A stretch of DNA of 64,000 bases from Actinomycetes bacterium (GTDB lineage Bacteria > Actinomycetota > Acidimicrobiia > Acidimicrobiales > Palsa-688): positions 1-64,000 of the forward strand of contig JAKAQB010000003.1 of the NCBI GenBank assembly GCA_021811865.1. Direction: 5' to 3'. A model generated the notes under the pieces. It was given only the letters and a program-made list of their open reading frames with translations. It was not told the DNA's origin and did not search any database. Position 1 is the stretch's first letter. Every line of letters begins with the position of its first letter. Below are positions 22,729 to 31,509 of this stretch, in pieces. The position numbers were made by a program, and so were the translations under genes.

Positions 22729-25308
22729 TCAGCGCAGCCGCCTGAGCACGAGGGGAGAGGGCGCTGCGCCGGGCGCGGCGAGGCTGGCCAGCGCTCCGAG
22801 CACGGTCGTGCACTCGGCCGATGCGATGACCGGCTCGAGGCGCAGCGAGGTGAGCTCTGGGATCGCATCGGCGAGCCGGCTCACGCGCAACAGAAGCTCC
22901 GCGAGCGCGTCGGTGTCGACCGACGCGGGGGGCGCCAGCGCCGTGACCTCGCCCGTGAGGAGGGGCGAGGAAGGCAGCCGGCGGACGAGCTCGGCGGCGT
23001 CGAGGTCGGTGAGCGGGATGACGGCGTAGGCGCGGTCGCCGAGGAGGTCGGCGACCGGTCCCGTTCTGGCGAGGGCGACGAGGGGACCGAAGTACGGGTC
23101 GTGGACGACCGACACGACCAGCTCTGGCGCACCGCCCGCCGCCGGGGCGGCGCCGGGCGCTGGCGCCTCGTGCGCGATGCCGAAGCAGTCGAGGAGATCG
23201 GTCACCCCAGCCGCGTCGAGGTCGAACGGACCCGAGCCGGGCTCGGATCGGAGCAGCCGGCGGACGAGCCGCCGCGCCCGCGGCTCATCGACGCGCGAGA
23301 GCGCGGGGAGGCTCCCGAGCGGGCGACTGCGCCACCCCGCGTACCCGGCGACGTGCGCGAGCGCCCGTGCCGCGGTCTCCGGGTAGCGGAACCAGGGTAC
23401 CGGGCGTGCCTGGTCTTGCAGGCGCACGAGGGTGCGCTTCGCGCCCGTCAGGCTCGCGACGATGGTCTTGCGCCGGCTTGCCGCGGCTGCAACGACCTCG
23501 TCGGTGACCGCGTCGACGTCGGTCGTGAGCGGCGGCGTGCAGATCACGAGGACGGCGTCCACGCTTTCCTCTTCGAGGAGCACCTCGAGGGCCTCGCGGT
23601 AGTGGGCCGCCGTCGCGGACGGCGTGAGGTCAACTGGGTTGGTGGTGTCGGCAAGCGGGGCGAGCCGGGCGGCGAGCGCGCGCTGCGTGGTAGCGGGAAG
23701 CTCGGGGACCTCGAGACCGTAGGCCTCGCTGGCGTCCGCGGCGAGGACGGCAGGCGCCCGGGCGTTCCCGAGCACCGCCACCCGGTTGCCGCTCGGGAGC
23801 GGCGTGGTCGCGAGCACGCTCGCCACGTCGAAGAGCTCCGGGAGCGTGTCGACCCGGATCACGCCTGTCTGGCGGAAGAGCGCGTCGAACGCGGTGTCGG
23901 GGACCGTCGTGGCGAGCGCCGGCCCGGCGCTGCGCCGCCCGGCGGCGCTGCGCCCGGCCTTCACCGCGACGATCGGCATCGTGCGCGAGACCTGCCGGGC
24001 GACTCGCGAGAAGGTGCGGGGGTTGCCGAAGGACTCGAGGTGAAGCAGGATCACGTCGGTCGCAGGGTCCTGCGCCCAGTAGCGCAGGAGATCGTTGCCG
24101 CTCACGTCCGCCTTGTTGCCGAGGGAGAGGAAGCTCGACAACCCGAGCTTGCGCTCGGCGGCCTCGGCGAGGACGGCCGCGGCGAGGCCGCCCGACTGGG
24201 AGGAGAACGCGACCCGCCCGCGCGGCGGGGTGCCGGCGACGAAGGTGGCGTTGAGCGACACGCCGGGATCGGTGTTGATCACGCCGAGGCAGTTGGGGCC
24301 GACCACCCGCATCCCTCGGGCGTGCGCGAGCCGGACGAGCTCGCGCTCGGCGAGGGCGCCCTCGGGACCGCTCTCCGCGAAGCCGGCCGAGAGGACGACG
24401 ACGCCGGCCACCCCCCGCGCGCCACACTCGGCCACCACCTGGGTCACCTCGGCGGCGGGGACGGCGACGACGGCGAGGTCGACGGGCTCGGGGACCTCGA
24501 GGACGCTCGGGTAGGCGGGGACCCCCGCGACATGGGCGGCAGCTCGGTTGACCGCGTAGACGGTGCCGGTGAAGCCGGGGGTCGCGGGGTCCCCGGGGCG
24601 GCCGAGGAGGTTGCGCAGCACTTCGTGGCCGATGCCGCCGGCCCGGCGCCCGGCACCTATGACGGCCACGGTGCGTGGGCGCAGCAGTCGGGCGATCGAG
24701 CGGGCGGCGGCCTGGCGGTCACGCTCTTCGACGCGTGCGACGTAGTGCGCCGTGGAGGCGAGAACGAGCTGGACCCGGGCGATGCCGTCCTCGATCGCCG
24801 TGCTCCGCTCGAAGCCGACCGAGGCGAACACGCCGAGCATCTTCTCGTTCGCAGGGAGGGTGTCGGCGACGAAGCGTTCCACGCCCTGGCGGGCCGCCGC
24901 CGCGGCGAGGTGCTCGAGCAGGATCGTGCCGAGACCGCGCCCCTGATGGTCGTCGCGCACGACGAAGGCCACCTCGGCCTCGCTGCCATACGGCTCCCTC
25001 GAACGGTCGTAGCGTGCCACGCCGACGAGCTCGCCGGCGAGGACGGCGACGAGCGCGAGCCGGTCCGCGTAGTCGACGTTGACGAGGGCGGCGACCTCGC
25101 GGTCGGTGAGCTTCGGGCGCGGGCCGAAGAAACGGAAGTAGACGGTCTCGGGCGAGAGGCGCGCATGCAGGCTGCGGAGCAGCGCCGCGTCGTCGGGGCG
25201 GATCGGCCGGAGATGCACCGTGCCTCCGTCGGCGAGGACCACGTCGGCCTCGAGCTCCGCGGGGTAGCGCGCGACCGCTGGCGGGCTCTCGGGCCGAGCG
25301 GTGCTCAC
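22729..25308 (-). CDS. Pat-like protein: GNAT acetyltransferase fused to inactive acyl-CoA synthetase (ADP-forming)
   Basis: 859 residues. Seen: N-terminal GNAT domain (about 25-190) with acetyl-CoA site VRDDHQGRGLGTILLEHL, then a CoA-binding Rossmann domain (RPRTVAVIGAGRRAGGIGHEV), a succinyl-CoA-synthetase-like region (GPNCLGVINT, FSSQSGGLAAAV, KAGRSAAGRRS) and a shortened C-terminal part. In active ADP-forming synthetases an SHTGALAG-type motif with phospho-His follows the KxGRSxxG segment; here it reads SAGPALATT, without His. Known: Pat proteins with this defect are lysine acetyltransferases that switch off acyl-CoA ligases; Rhodopseudomonas Pat acts on benzoate-CoA ligase. Position between a Usp gene and an aryl-CoA ligase fits that role. 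Confidence 0.75.
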   Translation of the reverse strand: MSTARPESPPAVARYPAELEADVVLADGGTVHLRPIRPDDAALLRSLHARLSPETVYFRFFGPRPKLTDREVAALVNVDYADRLALVAVLAGELVGVARYDRSREPYGSEAEVAFVVRDDHQGRGLGTILLEHLAAAAARQGVERFVADTLPANEKMLGVFASVGFERSTAIEDGIARVQLVLASTAHYVARVEERDRQAAARSIARLLRPRTVAVIGAGRRAGGIGHEVLRNLLGRPGDPATPGFTGTVYAVNRAAAHVAGVPAYPSVLEVPEPVDLAVVAVPAAEVTQVVAECGARGVAGVVVLSAGFAESGPEGALAERELVRLAHARGMRVVGPNCLGVINTDPGVSLNATFVAGTPPRGRVAFSSQSGGLAAAVLAEAAERKLGLSSFLSLGNKADVSGNDLLRYWAQDPATDVILLHLESFGNPRTFSRVARQVSRTMPIVAVKAGRSAAGRRSAGPALATTVPDTAFDALFRQTGVIRVDTLPELFDVASVLATTPLPSGNRVAVLGNARAPAVLAADASEAYGLEVPELPATTQRALAARLAPLADTTNPVDLTPSATAAHYREALEVLLEEESVDAVLVICTPPLTTDVDAVTDEVVAAAASRRKTIVASLTGAKRTLVRLQDQARPVPWFRYPETAARALAHVAGYAGWRSRPLGSLPALSRVDEPRARRLVRRLLRSEPGSGPFDLDAAGVTDLLDCFGIAHEAPAPGAAPAAGGAPELVVSVVHDPYFGPLVALARTGPVADLLGDRAYAVIPLTDLDAAELVRRLPSSPLLTGEVTALAPPASVDTDALAELLLRVSRLADAIPELTSLRLEPVIASAECTTVLGALASLAAPGAAPSPLVLRRLR

Positions 25309-25341
25309 CGGCGTCTGACCGTGCGCCCGGGGGGCATCAAG

Positions 25342-25743
25342 TCAGCCCCCCGGCTTCACCGCGAGGACGGCGCAGTCCGCGGTCAAGAGGATGTCCTGGG
25401 CGTTGCTCCCGAGGACGAGCTTGCCGACGCGCGACCGCCGCCTGAGCCCGATCACGATCATGGTGGCGCCGAGCTCGTTGGCCACGCCGACGACGTCCTC
25501 GGCGGGCGTCTCGCCGCGCACGAGCTCGCGCAGCTCGTGGGAGACATCCCCCGCCGCCAGCCGGTCGCCGATGGCCTCGAGGTCCTGGCGGTTGGCAAGC
25601 GCGTCCTCGGGCGACTCGTGGGTGCCCCCCCTGCTCGAGTGGACGATCACGAGCCGCGCGCCGCGAAGGCGCGCCTCCTCCTCTGCTCGTTCGAGGGCGG
25701 CGCGTCCCTCCGGGGTGCGGATGAATCCGACGACGATGTCCAT
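25342..25743 (-). CDS. Universal stress protein, UspA family
   Basis: 133-residue single Usp domain. Seen: MDIVVGFIRTPEGRAALERA at the N-terminus, LVIVHSSRGG, and the ATP-binding end segment IGLRRRSRVGKLVLGSNAQD followed by ADCAVLAVKP. Start ATG 25743 gives the standard N-terminus. It is the first gene of a minus-strand group usp, pat-like, aryl-CoA ligase. Usp proteins often accompany Pat-type acetyltransferases in actinobacteria and anaerobes; here it might sense ATP or energy state for ligase control (inference). Confidence 0.8.
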   Translation of the reverse strand: MDIVVGFIRTPEGRAALERAEEEARLRGARLVIVHSSRGGTHESPEDALANRQDLEAIGDRLAAGDVSHELRELVRGETPAEDVVGVANELGATMIVIGLRRRSRVGKLVLGSNAQDILLTADCAVLAVKPGG

Positions 25744-25972
25744 ATGACGCTCCCCGTTCCGGTGCTCGCACGTCCCGGCCAGCCGCAGGATAGGCTGCGC
25801 AAGCCGGCGGCGTGTGCGGGCCCCGGGGTCTTGCCGGCGGCCCGGTGATGTCACCGCCGGCACCGTTGGGCCTGGGCCGGCGAGAGCGGCGGTCCCGTCA
25901 TGGCCGGTGGGAACCGGCGGGGCGAGTGCCGGATGGGCTTGACGCGGCCGACCGCGCTGGCGGGCGGACAGC

Positions 25973-26034
25973 TACTTGACTGGCCGGACAGTCCAAGTTA
26001 GGCTCTACGTGAACCACCCAACGATACGTAGAGC
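25973..26034 (+). promoter_or_regulatory. Promoter and perfect inverted repeat before the 26190-40116 operon
   Basis: TTGACT (-35, 25976-25981), 17-base spacer, TAGGCT (-10, 25999-26004). A perfect 9-base inverted repeat GCTCTACGT (26002-26010) and ACGTAGAGC (26026-26034) overlaps the -10 and the expected transcription start. CTACTTGAC at 25973-25981 recurs exactly at the 40195 promoter. The rest of the 446-base gap 25744-26189 is a leader of about 180 bases (see 26072) and a region upstream of the usp gene without recognisable content. Confidence 0.65.
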
Positions 26035-26071
26035 ACGGTAGAGGCGAAGCCGGTTCTGACCGCGGGGGCGC

Positions 26072-26099
26072 CAGGAAACTCCTGTCCCCGCCGGCGGGG
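26072..26099 (+). other. Paired hairpins in the 5' leader of the 26190 operon
   Basis: CAGGA-AAC-TCCTG (26072-26084) is followed at once by the perfect 14-base palindrome CCCCGCCGGCGGGG (26086-26099). They lie about 60-90 bases downstream of the predicted transcription start and 90 bases before the GTG start. An attenuator, RNA-stability element or chance GC structure are all possible; I recognise no riboswitch class. Confidence 0.35.
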
Positions 26100-26189
26100 C
26101 CATGCAGGGTTTGGAGCAAGCAGCGGGACACGCGGTGCGAGCAGCGCCCGCGGTGCCCGGAGCCGAAGGGCCGACGGGGAGGTGACCCG

Positions 26190-27539
26190 GTGGGACGTGG
26201 CGAGCAGGGGACAAGCGGTTCGGGACGGGTGGGTGCGCGGGCGGCGGTGGCGCAAGCGCCGGCCGGCGCGGTGGGGAGCGAGACGCCGGCCGAGCTCATC
26301 TACGACTGGAACGAGGTCGCGCCGCGCTCATGCTCGCTCGACCCGCCCCTCGCGATCGAGCTCAACGACGAGACGCTGCGCGACGGGCTCCAGTGTCCAT
26401 CGGTGCTCCAGCCGTCGCTCGCCGAGAAGCAGGCGTTCCTCCGCCTGCTCCCCCAGATCGGCATCGACGCGGCGGACATCGGCTACGCGGGCGCGAGCGA
26501 GGCGGCGCTCGACCATGTGGTCGGCCTCGCCCGGACGATCGCCGACGAGCGCCTGCCGATCAGGGCGAACTGCGCCGGGCGGACGCACGTGAACGACATC
26601 GACCCCATCGCCGAGGCCCAGCAGCGCTCGGGCGTGCCGATCGACGCGGCGCTGTTCATCGGGTCGAGCCCGATCCGCCAGTGGGTAGAGGGATGGGACG
26701 TCTCGAGGCTCGTGCGGACGGTCGAGGGCGCCGTCGTCTACGCGGTGCGCGCGGGCCTCGAAGTGATGTTCGTGACCGAGGACACGACCCGGGCGCGCGG
26801 GGAGGACATCGCGACCCTGTACCTCGCGGCGGCGGACGCCGGCGCGACGCGCTTTTGCGTCTCGGACACCGTCGGCCAGGCGACGCCCGGCGGCGTGCAG
26901 CAGATCGTGCAGTTCCTCGCCGGAGTGCTCGCCGCGCACGGCTTCAGCGGTGCCGCCATCGACTGGCACGGCCATCGGGACCGCGGGCTCGACGTCGTGA
27001 ACGCCCTGGCGGCGCTGTCCGCCGGGGCGCGCCGGGTCCACGGCTGCGCTCTTGGGATCGGCGAGCGCGTCGGCAACACCGCCCTCGACCTCGTGCTCGT
27101 GAACATCGCCCTGCTCGGCTGGAAAGAGCTCGACCTGCTCGGGCTGCCGGCCTACTGCCGGGTCGCGAGCGAGATGACCGGCGTGCCGATCCCGCGGAAC
27201 TACCCGGTGATAGGCCAGGACGCGTTCGCCACGAGCACCGGGGTCCACGCGGCCGCTGTCGCCAAGGCGTACGCGAAAGGCGACGCATGGCTGGCGGACC
27301 GGGTCTACAGCGCGGTGCCGGCCTCGCTCGTTGGCCGGAGCCAGGAGATCTCGGTCGGCCCGATGAGCGGCAAGTCGAACGTCGTGTACTGGCTGCGCGC
27401 CCACGGCTTCGACCCGACGCCAGCGCGCACCGCCGCGATCCTCGAGGCCGCGAAGCGCTCATCTCACGTCCTCGGCGACGACGAGGCGACCCATATCGCC
27501 GAGGCGGCCGGACGCCGGCGCGCGCGGAAGGCAGTCTGA
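26190..27539 (+). CDS. Isopropylmalate/homocitrate/Re-citrate synthase-like DRE-TIM enzyme
   Basis: Metal-dependent Claisen condensing enzyme (2-oxoacid plus acyl-CoA), 449 residues. Seen: DETLRDGLQ near 64 (DRE-TIM metal/catalytic motif), DWHGHRDRGLD near 257 (HxH metal ligands), GIGERVGNTALD near 290 and FATSTGVHAAAVAKA near 347, all in the order of the LeuA/NifV family. The C-terminal LeuA regulatory domain is missing, so leucine-type feedback is unlikely. GTG 26190 follows GGGGAGGTGA. It opens an operon of 2-oxoacid oxidoreductases. Product could be a citrate homologue processed by the dehydratase pair at 15489-17308, or an aryl-substituted malate; specificity is not readable. Confidence 0.7.
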   Translation: MGRGEQGTSGSGRVGARAAVAQAPAGAVGSETPAELIYDWNEVAPRSCSLDPPLAIELNDETLRDGLQCPSVLQPSLAEKQAFLRLLPQIGIDAADIGYAGASEAALDHVVGLARTIADERLPIRANCAGRTHVNDIDPIAEAQQRSGVPIDAALFIGSSPIRQWVEGWDVSRLVRTVEGAVVYAVRAGLEVMFVTEDTTRARGEDIATLYLAAADAGATRFCVSDTVGQATPGGVQQIVQFLAGVLAAHGFSGAAIDWHGHRDRGLDVVNALAALSAGARRVHGCALGIGERVGNTALDLVLVNIALLGWKELDLLGLPAYCRVASEMTGVPIPRNYPVIGQDAFATSTGVHAAAVAKAYAKGDAWLADRVYSAVPASLVGRSQEISVGPMSGKSNVVYWLRAHGFDPTPARTAAILEAAKRSSHVLGDDEATHIAEAAGRRRARKAV

Positions 27540-27540
27540 G

Positions 27541-29394
27541 ATGGGCGAGACGACGACGCTCACCCTGCTCTCAGGGAACGAGGCTCTCGCCCTCGGCGCC
27601 TACCACGCCGCCGTCGAGGTCGCGACCGGCTACCCGGGGACGCCGAGCACCGAGGTGCTCGAGCACCTCGCCAGCATCTCGGACCCCGGGGAGGTCGACG
27701 TCGACTGGGCGACGAACGAGAAGGTGGCGCTCGACGTCGGCATCGGCGCCGCGCTCGCGGGCAAGCGGGTGCTCGTGACGATGAAGCACGTCGGCGTGAA
27801 CGTGGCGATGGACAGCCTGATGACGAGCGCATTCATCGGGGTGAAGGGCGGCCTCGTCCTCATGAGCGCGGACGACCCCGGGATGCACAGCTCCCAGAAC
27901 GAGCAGGACAACCGCTACCTCGCGAGCTTTGCCGGCATCCCGGTCTTCGAGCCCGCCGACAGCCAGGAGGTCTACGACTTCGTGCGGGCCGCGTTCGAGG
28001 CGAGCGAGCGCTTTGACCTGCCGTGCCTGCTCCGCACGACGACCCGCACCTCGCACGCCCGCTCGAAGGTGGAAGCGGGTGCCCGGACCGTGCCGTCTGG
28101 CGGCCCGTCCTTCACGCGCGACCCCGCGAAGTACGTCATGCTGCCGGCCTTCGCCCGCAGGCGGCACCTCGTCCACCTCGAGCGCCTCGAGCGCCTGGAG
28201 GCCTTCGTCGAGGACCACCCGCTCACCGTCGAGGAGATGCGCTCGAGCGCCGTCGGCGTCGTCACCGCGGGGATCTCCTACCACCACGTGCGCGAGGTGC
28301 TCCCCGAAGCGAGCATCCTCAAGCTCGGGGTTGAGTTCCCGCTTCCCGCCGAGCGCATCCGCCGTTTTGCCGCCAAGGTCGACCGGCTCCTCGTGGTCGA
28401 GGAGCTCGAGCCCTACCTGGAAGACGGGATCCGCCGTCTCGGCATCGCCGTCGAGGGCAAGCGGTGGTTCCCCCGCGCCGGCGAGCTCTCGGCCGCCGTG
28501 GTGCGCAAGGGCCTGGCCGAGGCCGGGGTGCTCGACGCGGGCGACGGTCCGGTCGAGCGCACGTCGGTGCCTGTCGTCGGGTCCCGCCCTCCGGTGCTCT
28601 GTGCCGGCTGCCCCCACACGACCCCGTACCTCGCGCTCGGCGAGCTCGACGCCATCGTCACCGGTGACATCGGCTGCTACACCCTCGCCGCCGGGCCGCC
28701 GATCACCTCGATGGACACCTGCCTCGCGATGGGGTCGAGCATCGGCATGGCGACGGGGCTCGCCGTCTCGGGCTTGTCGAGCCAGCCGATCGTCGCTACC
28801 ATCGGCGACTCGACGTTCTTCCACGGCGGGATCCCGGCGCTGCTCGACGCGCTGCACCGCGGAGCGAAGATCACCGTCGTCATCCTCGACAACGGGACGA
28901 CCGCGATGACCGGCGGCCAGCCCCACCCCGGGATCGCGAACGACATCCGCGGCCGGGCGGCGCGGGCGGTCGACATCGCGCAGATCTGCCGGGCCGCTGG
29001 CGTCACCTCGGTGACGGTCGTCGACCCCTACGACGTCGCGGCGACCCGCCGGGCTCTGCGGGCCGCGGTCGCCTACCCGGGCCTGTCGGTCGTGGTGACG
29101 AGCAGGGCGTGTGTGGAGTCGCCGGTGAAGAGCCGCGGCCCCCTGTACACCGTGATCGCCGACCGCTGCGACGGGTGCCAAGCCTGCATGAAGATCGGCT
29201 GCCCTGCCATCTCCTGGGACCTCGTCGCCGGGACGACGCCGCCGCGGGTGACGATCGATCCCGCCGTCTGCTCGGGCTGCACGATCTGCGCGCAGCTGTG
29301 TCCCGCCCGGGCCATCGTCTCGGTGCACGACGGGACGGAGCCCCCCGAGGTGGAGCGCGGCGCTACACCGGCGGGAACGGGGGCGGCGCGATGA
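27541..29394 (+). CDS. iorA: Indolepyruvate:ferredoxin oxidoreductase alpha subunit
   Basis: Thiamine-diphosphate subunit that oxidatively decarboxylates aryl pyruvates to aryl-acetyl-CoA with reduction of ferredoxin. Seen in 617 residues: N-terminal LLSGNEALALGAYHAAVEVA and GYPGTPSTE, ATNEKVALDVGIGAALAG; central CAGCPHTTPYLAL near 355; TPP site GDIGCYTL and IGDSTFFHGGIPALLDAL near 420; C-terminal bacterial ferredoxin domain with CDGCQACMKIGCPAI and CSGCTICAQLCPARAI. ATG 27541 begins one base after the synthase stop. Stop overlaps iorB (ATGA). Likely supplies low-potential electrons for benzoyl-CoA reductase or makes phenylacetyl-CoA-type products. Confidence 0.85.
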   Translation: MGETTTLTLLSGNEALALGAYHAAVEVATGYPGTPSTEVLEHLASISDPGEVDVDWATNEKVALDVGIGAALAGKRVLVTMKHVGVNVAMDSLMTSAFIGVKGGLVLMSADDPGMHSSQNEQDNRYLASFAGIPVFEPADSQEVYDFVRAAFEASERFDLPCLLRTTTRTSHARSKVEAGARTVPSGGPSFTRDPAKYVMLPAFARRRHLVHLERLERLEAFVEDHPLTVEEMRSSAVGVVTAGISYHHVREVLPEASILKLGVEFPLPAERIRRFAAKVDRLLVVEELEPYLEDGIRRLGIAVEGKRWFPRAGELSAAVVRKGLAEAGVLDAGDGPVERTSVPVVGSRPPVLCAGCPHTTPYLALGELDAIVTGDIGCYTLAAGPPITSMDTCLAMGSSIGMATGLAVSGLSSQPIVATIGDSTFFHGGIPALLDALHRGAKITVVILDNGTTAMTGGQPHPGIANDIRGRAARAVDIAQICRAAGVTSVTVVDPYDVAATRRALRAAVAYPGLSVVVTSRACVESPVKSRGPLYTVIADRCDGCQACMKIGCPAISWDLVAGTTPPRVTIDPAVCSGCTICAQLCPARAIVSVHDGTEPPEVERGATPAGTGAAR

Positions 29395-30389
29395 GCCCCC
29401 GGGCCGGCGCGGCGGCGGGCGCGCCCGAGGCGTCCGCCGTGGCGGGCAATCTCGTCGTCGCGGGCGTCGGCGGCCAGGGCGTCGTCCTCGCGGGCAACCT
29501 CGTCGCTCAGGTGCTGCTCGACGCGGGCTGCGACGTGAAGAAGTCCGAGGTGCACGGCATGTCCCAGCGCGGCGGAACGGTCGTCAGCCACGTGCGCTTC
29601 GGGCCGGAGGTCCACTCGGTGATGGTGGAGCCGGGATCGGCGGACTGGATAGTCGCCTTCGAGTGGGAGGAGGGCCTGCGCTGCCTTCCGTACCTCAAGC
29701 CGGACGGGCTCGCGCTCGTGAGCACCGAGCGGCGGATCCCGCCCGCCGCGATGCTCGACCACCGCGCCGCGCTCGACTACCCGTCCTCTGGCGACGTGCC
29801 GCCTGGCGTGCTCGCAGTCGACACGTTTGCCGTCGCCGGCGACGCCGCGGCGGTCGTGCCCGTGATCGCCCAGACGACGCTGATCGGCGCGCTCTCGGTC
29901 CTCCTGCCGTTCCCCGGGGAGGCGTGGGAGGCGGCGATCGGCGTCTGGGTCCCCCACAAGGCGCTGGCGGGCAACCTGACGGCGTTCCGGCGCGGGCGGG
30001 CCCTCGCTGGCGAGGTCCGCGCGGCGAAGGCGTCGGCGGCCGAGAGGGCCGCGGCAACCGCCGGGCCGGCTGACCCGGCGGGGGCAGCCCGGACGTCTGA
30101 GGGCGCTGGGCCCGCGCCGGATGGCGCCGCCGGCCAGCTGGTGCCTCTGGTGCGCATCGAGCGCAGCTGGTGCAAGGGCTGCGACATCTGCATCGCCGTC
30201 TGCCCCGAGAGGTGCCTCGTCCTCGACAAGCTGGACGTGGCGGTCTTCGCTCACCCCGAGCGGTGCACGGGCTGCCAGCTGTGCGCCTGGCTGTGCCCTG
30301 ATCTCGCGATCGACGTGCTGCGCGTCCCCGCCGGGCGGGGACGCGCCAACGAGGAGAACTATGCCAGAACGACAGCTGATCCAAGGTAA
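29391..30389 (+). CDS. iorB: Indolepyruvate:ferredoxin oxidoreductase beta subunit with added 2x[4Fe-4S] domain
   Basis: 332 residues. The first about 195 form the pyruvate-oxidoreductase gamma/IorB domain: LVVAGVGGQGVVLAGNLVAQ, KKSEVHGMSQRGGTVVSHVR and a PHKALAGN end segment. An Ala/Pro-rich linker (about 205-245) follows, then a ferredoxin domain with SWCKGCDICIAVCPERCLV and RCTGCQLCAWLCPDLAI, eight Cys for two [4Fe-4S] clusters. Ordinary IorB lacks this tail; the arrangement resembles a fused KorD-like subunit. The start overlaps iorA (ATGA) and its end overlaps korA by 29 bases, so the tail may serve the following KorAB complex as its ferredoxin subunit (inference). Confidence 0.8.
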   Translation: MSPRAGAAAGAPEASAVAGNLVVAGVGGQGVVLAGNLVAQVLLDAGCDVKKSEVHGMSQRGGTVVSHVRFGPEVHSVMVEPGSADWIVAFEWEEGLRCLPYLKPDGLALVSTERRIPPAAMLDHRAALDYPSSGDVPPGVLAVDTFAVAGDAAAVVPVIAQTTLIGALSVLLPFPGEAWEAAIGVWVPHKALAGNLTAFRRGRALAGEVRAAKASAAERAAATAGPADPAGAARTSEGAGPAPDGAAGQLVPLVRIERSWCKGCDICIAVCPERCLVLDKLDVAVFAHPERCTGCQLCAWLCPDLAIDVLRVPAGRGRANEENYARTTADPR

Positions 30390-31509
30390 CGAGGCGTGCG
30401 CCCGAGCCGCGCTGGCGGCGGGCTGCACCTTTTTCGCCGGCTACCCGATCTCGCCCTCGTCGGAGATAGCCGAGCTGCTCGTGCGCGAGCTTCCGAGGAG
30501 CGGAGGGGTGTTCATCCAGATGGAGGACGAGATCGCCTCGATGGGCGCGGTCCTCGGCGCCTCCCTCGGGGGGCGACGCGCGATGACGGCGACCTCCGGT
30601 CCGGGCTTCACGCTCATGCAGGAGCACCTTGGCTACGCGTCGCTGGCGGAGATCCCCTGTGTCGTGGTGGACGTGATGCGCGGCGGGCCGAGCACTGGCC
30701 TGCCCACCTCGCCCGCCCAGGGCGACGTGATGCAGGCGCGCTGGGGCTCACACGGCGACCGTGCGACGGTAGCGCTAGCGCCAGGCGACGTGGGGGAGGT
30801 CTACGCCCTTACGATCGAGGCCTTTCGCCTCGCGGAGATGCTGCGCACGCCAGTCGCCGTCCTCTATGACGAGGTGATCGGTCACATGCGCGAGGGCGTC
30901 GTGCTGCACGTGCCGACCCCCGAGGAGATCGGTCGGCGCACCGGCCCGCTCGAGCCGTTCTCGCCTTCGTTCCTTCCGTACGCACCGGACGCCCATGGTG
31001 TCGCTGGGGTCCCCGACTTCGGGCGCGGCTACCGCTTCCACGTGACCGGGCTGATGCACGACGAGCGCGGCTACCCCACGTCTGACCACGCGACGGTGGC
31101 GCGGCTGCTCGAGCGCCTCGAGCGCAAGCTCGACGCGGTGGTCGGCGCGGTGCCGCCCGAGCGCTACCGCCTCGAGGACGCGTCCGTCGTCCTCGTCGCC
31201 TACGGCATCGTCGCCCGGGCCGCGCGAGCCGCGGTCGACCAGCTGCGCGCCGAGGGCGTGCGTGCGGGGCTGCTCCGGACCCGCCTTCTCTGGCCGGTCC
31301 CCTCGGACGCGGTCGCCGACGTGGTCGGTCGGGCAGAGCTCGTGGTGGTGGCGGAGATGAACCGGGGGCAGTGGGCCTTGGAGGTGGAGCGCCTCGCCAG
31401 GCGCTCGGTGGCCCTCGCTCCGTACCTCAAGGCGGGCGGGAGCGTTATCACGGCGGAGGAGCTCGCCGACCATGTGCGCAGCGTGACGAGAGACGAGGTC
31501 GCGGTCTGA
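30361..31509 (+). CDS. korA: 2-Oxoacid:ferredoxin oxidoreductase alpha subunit
   Basis: Pyrimidine-binding subunit of a KorAB-type complex, which converts a 2-oxoacid (typically 2-oxoglutarate) to an acyl-CoA and reduces ferredoxin. Seen in 382 residues: QLIQGNEACARAALAAGC, FFAGYPISPSSEIAE, IQMEDEIASMGAVLGASLGG, SGPGFTLMQEHLGYA, DVMRGGPSTGLPT and QGDVMQARWGSHGD, a standard KorA series, then a transketolase C-terminal-like domain. ATG 30361 lies inside the iorB end. Stop overlaps korB (TGATG). Phenylglyoxylate oxidoreductase subunits belong to the same family and give benzoyl-CoA, so that substrate is an alternative. Confidence 0.8.
   Translation: MPERQLIQGNEACARAALAAGCTFFAGYPISPSSEIAELLVRELPRSGGVFIQMEDEIASMGAVLGASLGGRRAMTATSGPGFTLMQEHLGYASLAEIPCVVVDVMRGGPSTGLPTSPAQGDVMQARWGSHGDRATVALAPGDVGEVYALTIEAFRLAEMLRTPVAVLYDEVIGHMREGVVLHVPTPEEIGRRTGPLEPFSPSFLPYAPDAHGVAGVPDFGRGYRFHVTGLMHDERGYPTSDHATVARLLERLERKLDAVVGAVPPERYRLEDASVVLVAYGIVARAARAAVDQLRAEGVRAGLLRTRLLWPVPSDAVADVVGRAELVVVAEMNRGQWALEVERLARRSVALAPYLKAGGSVITAEELADHVRSVTRDEVAV

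Noticed and set aside
22336..25848. Very long open frame (over 1100 codons) on the + strand opposite the Pat-like gene
   Set aside because: Arises from the high G+C wobble bias opposite the real minus-strand genes; its translation is rich in Arg, Gly and Ala without any recognisable domain.
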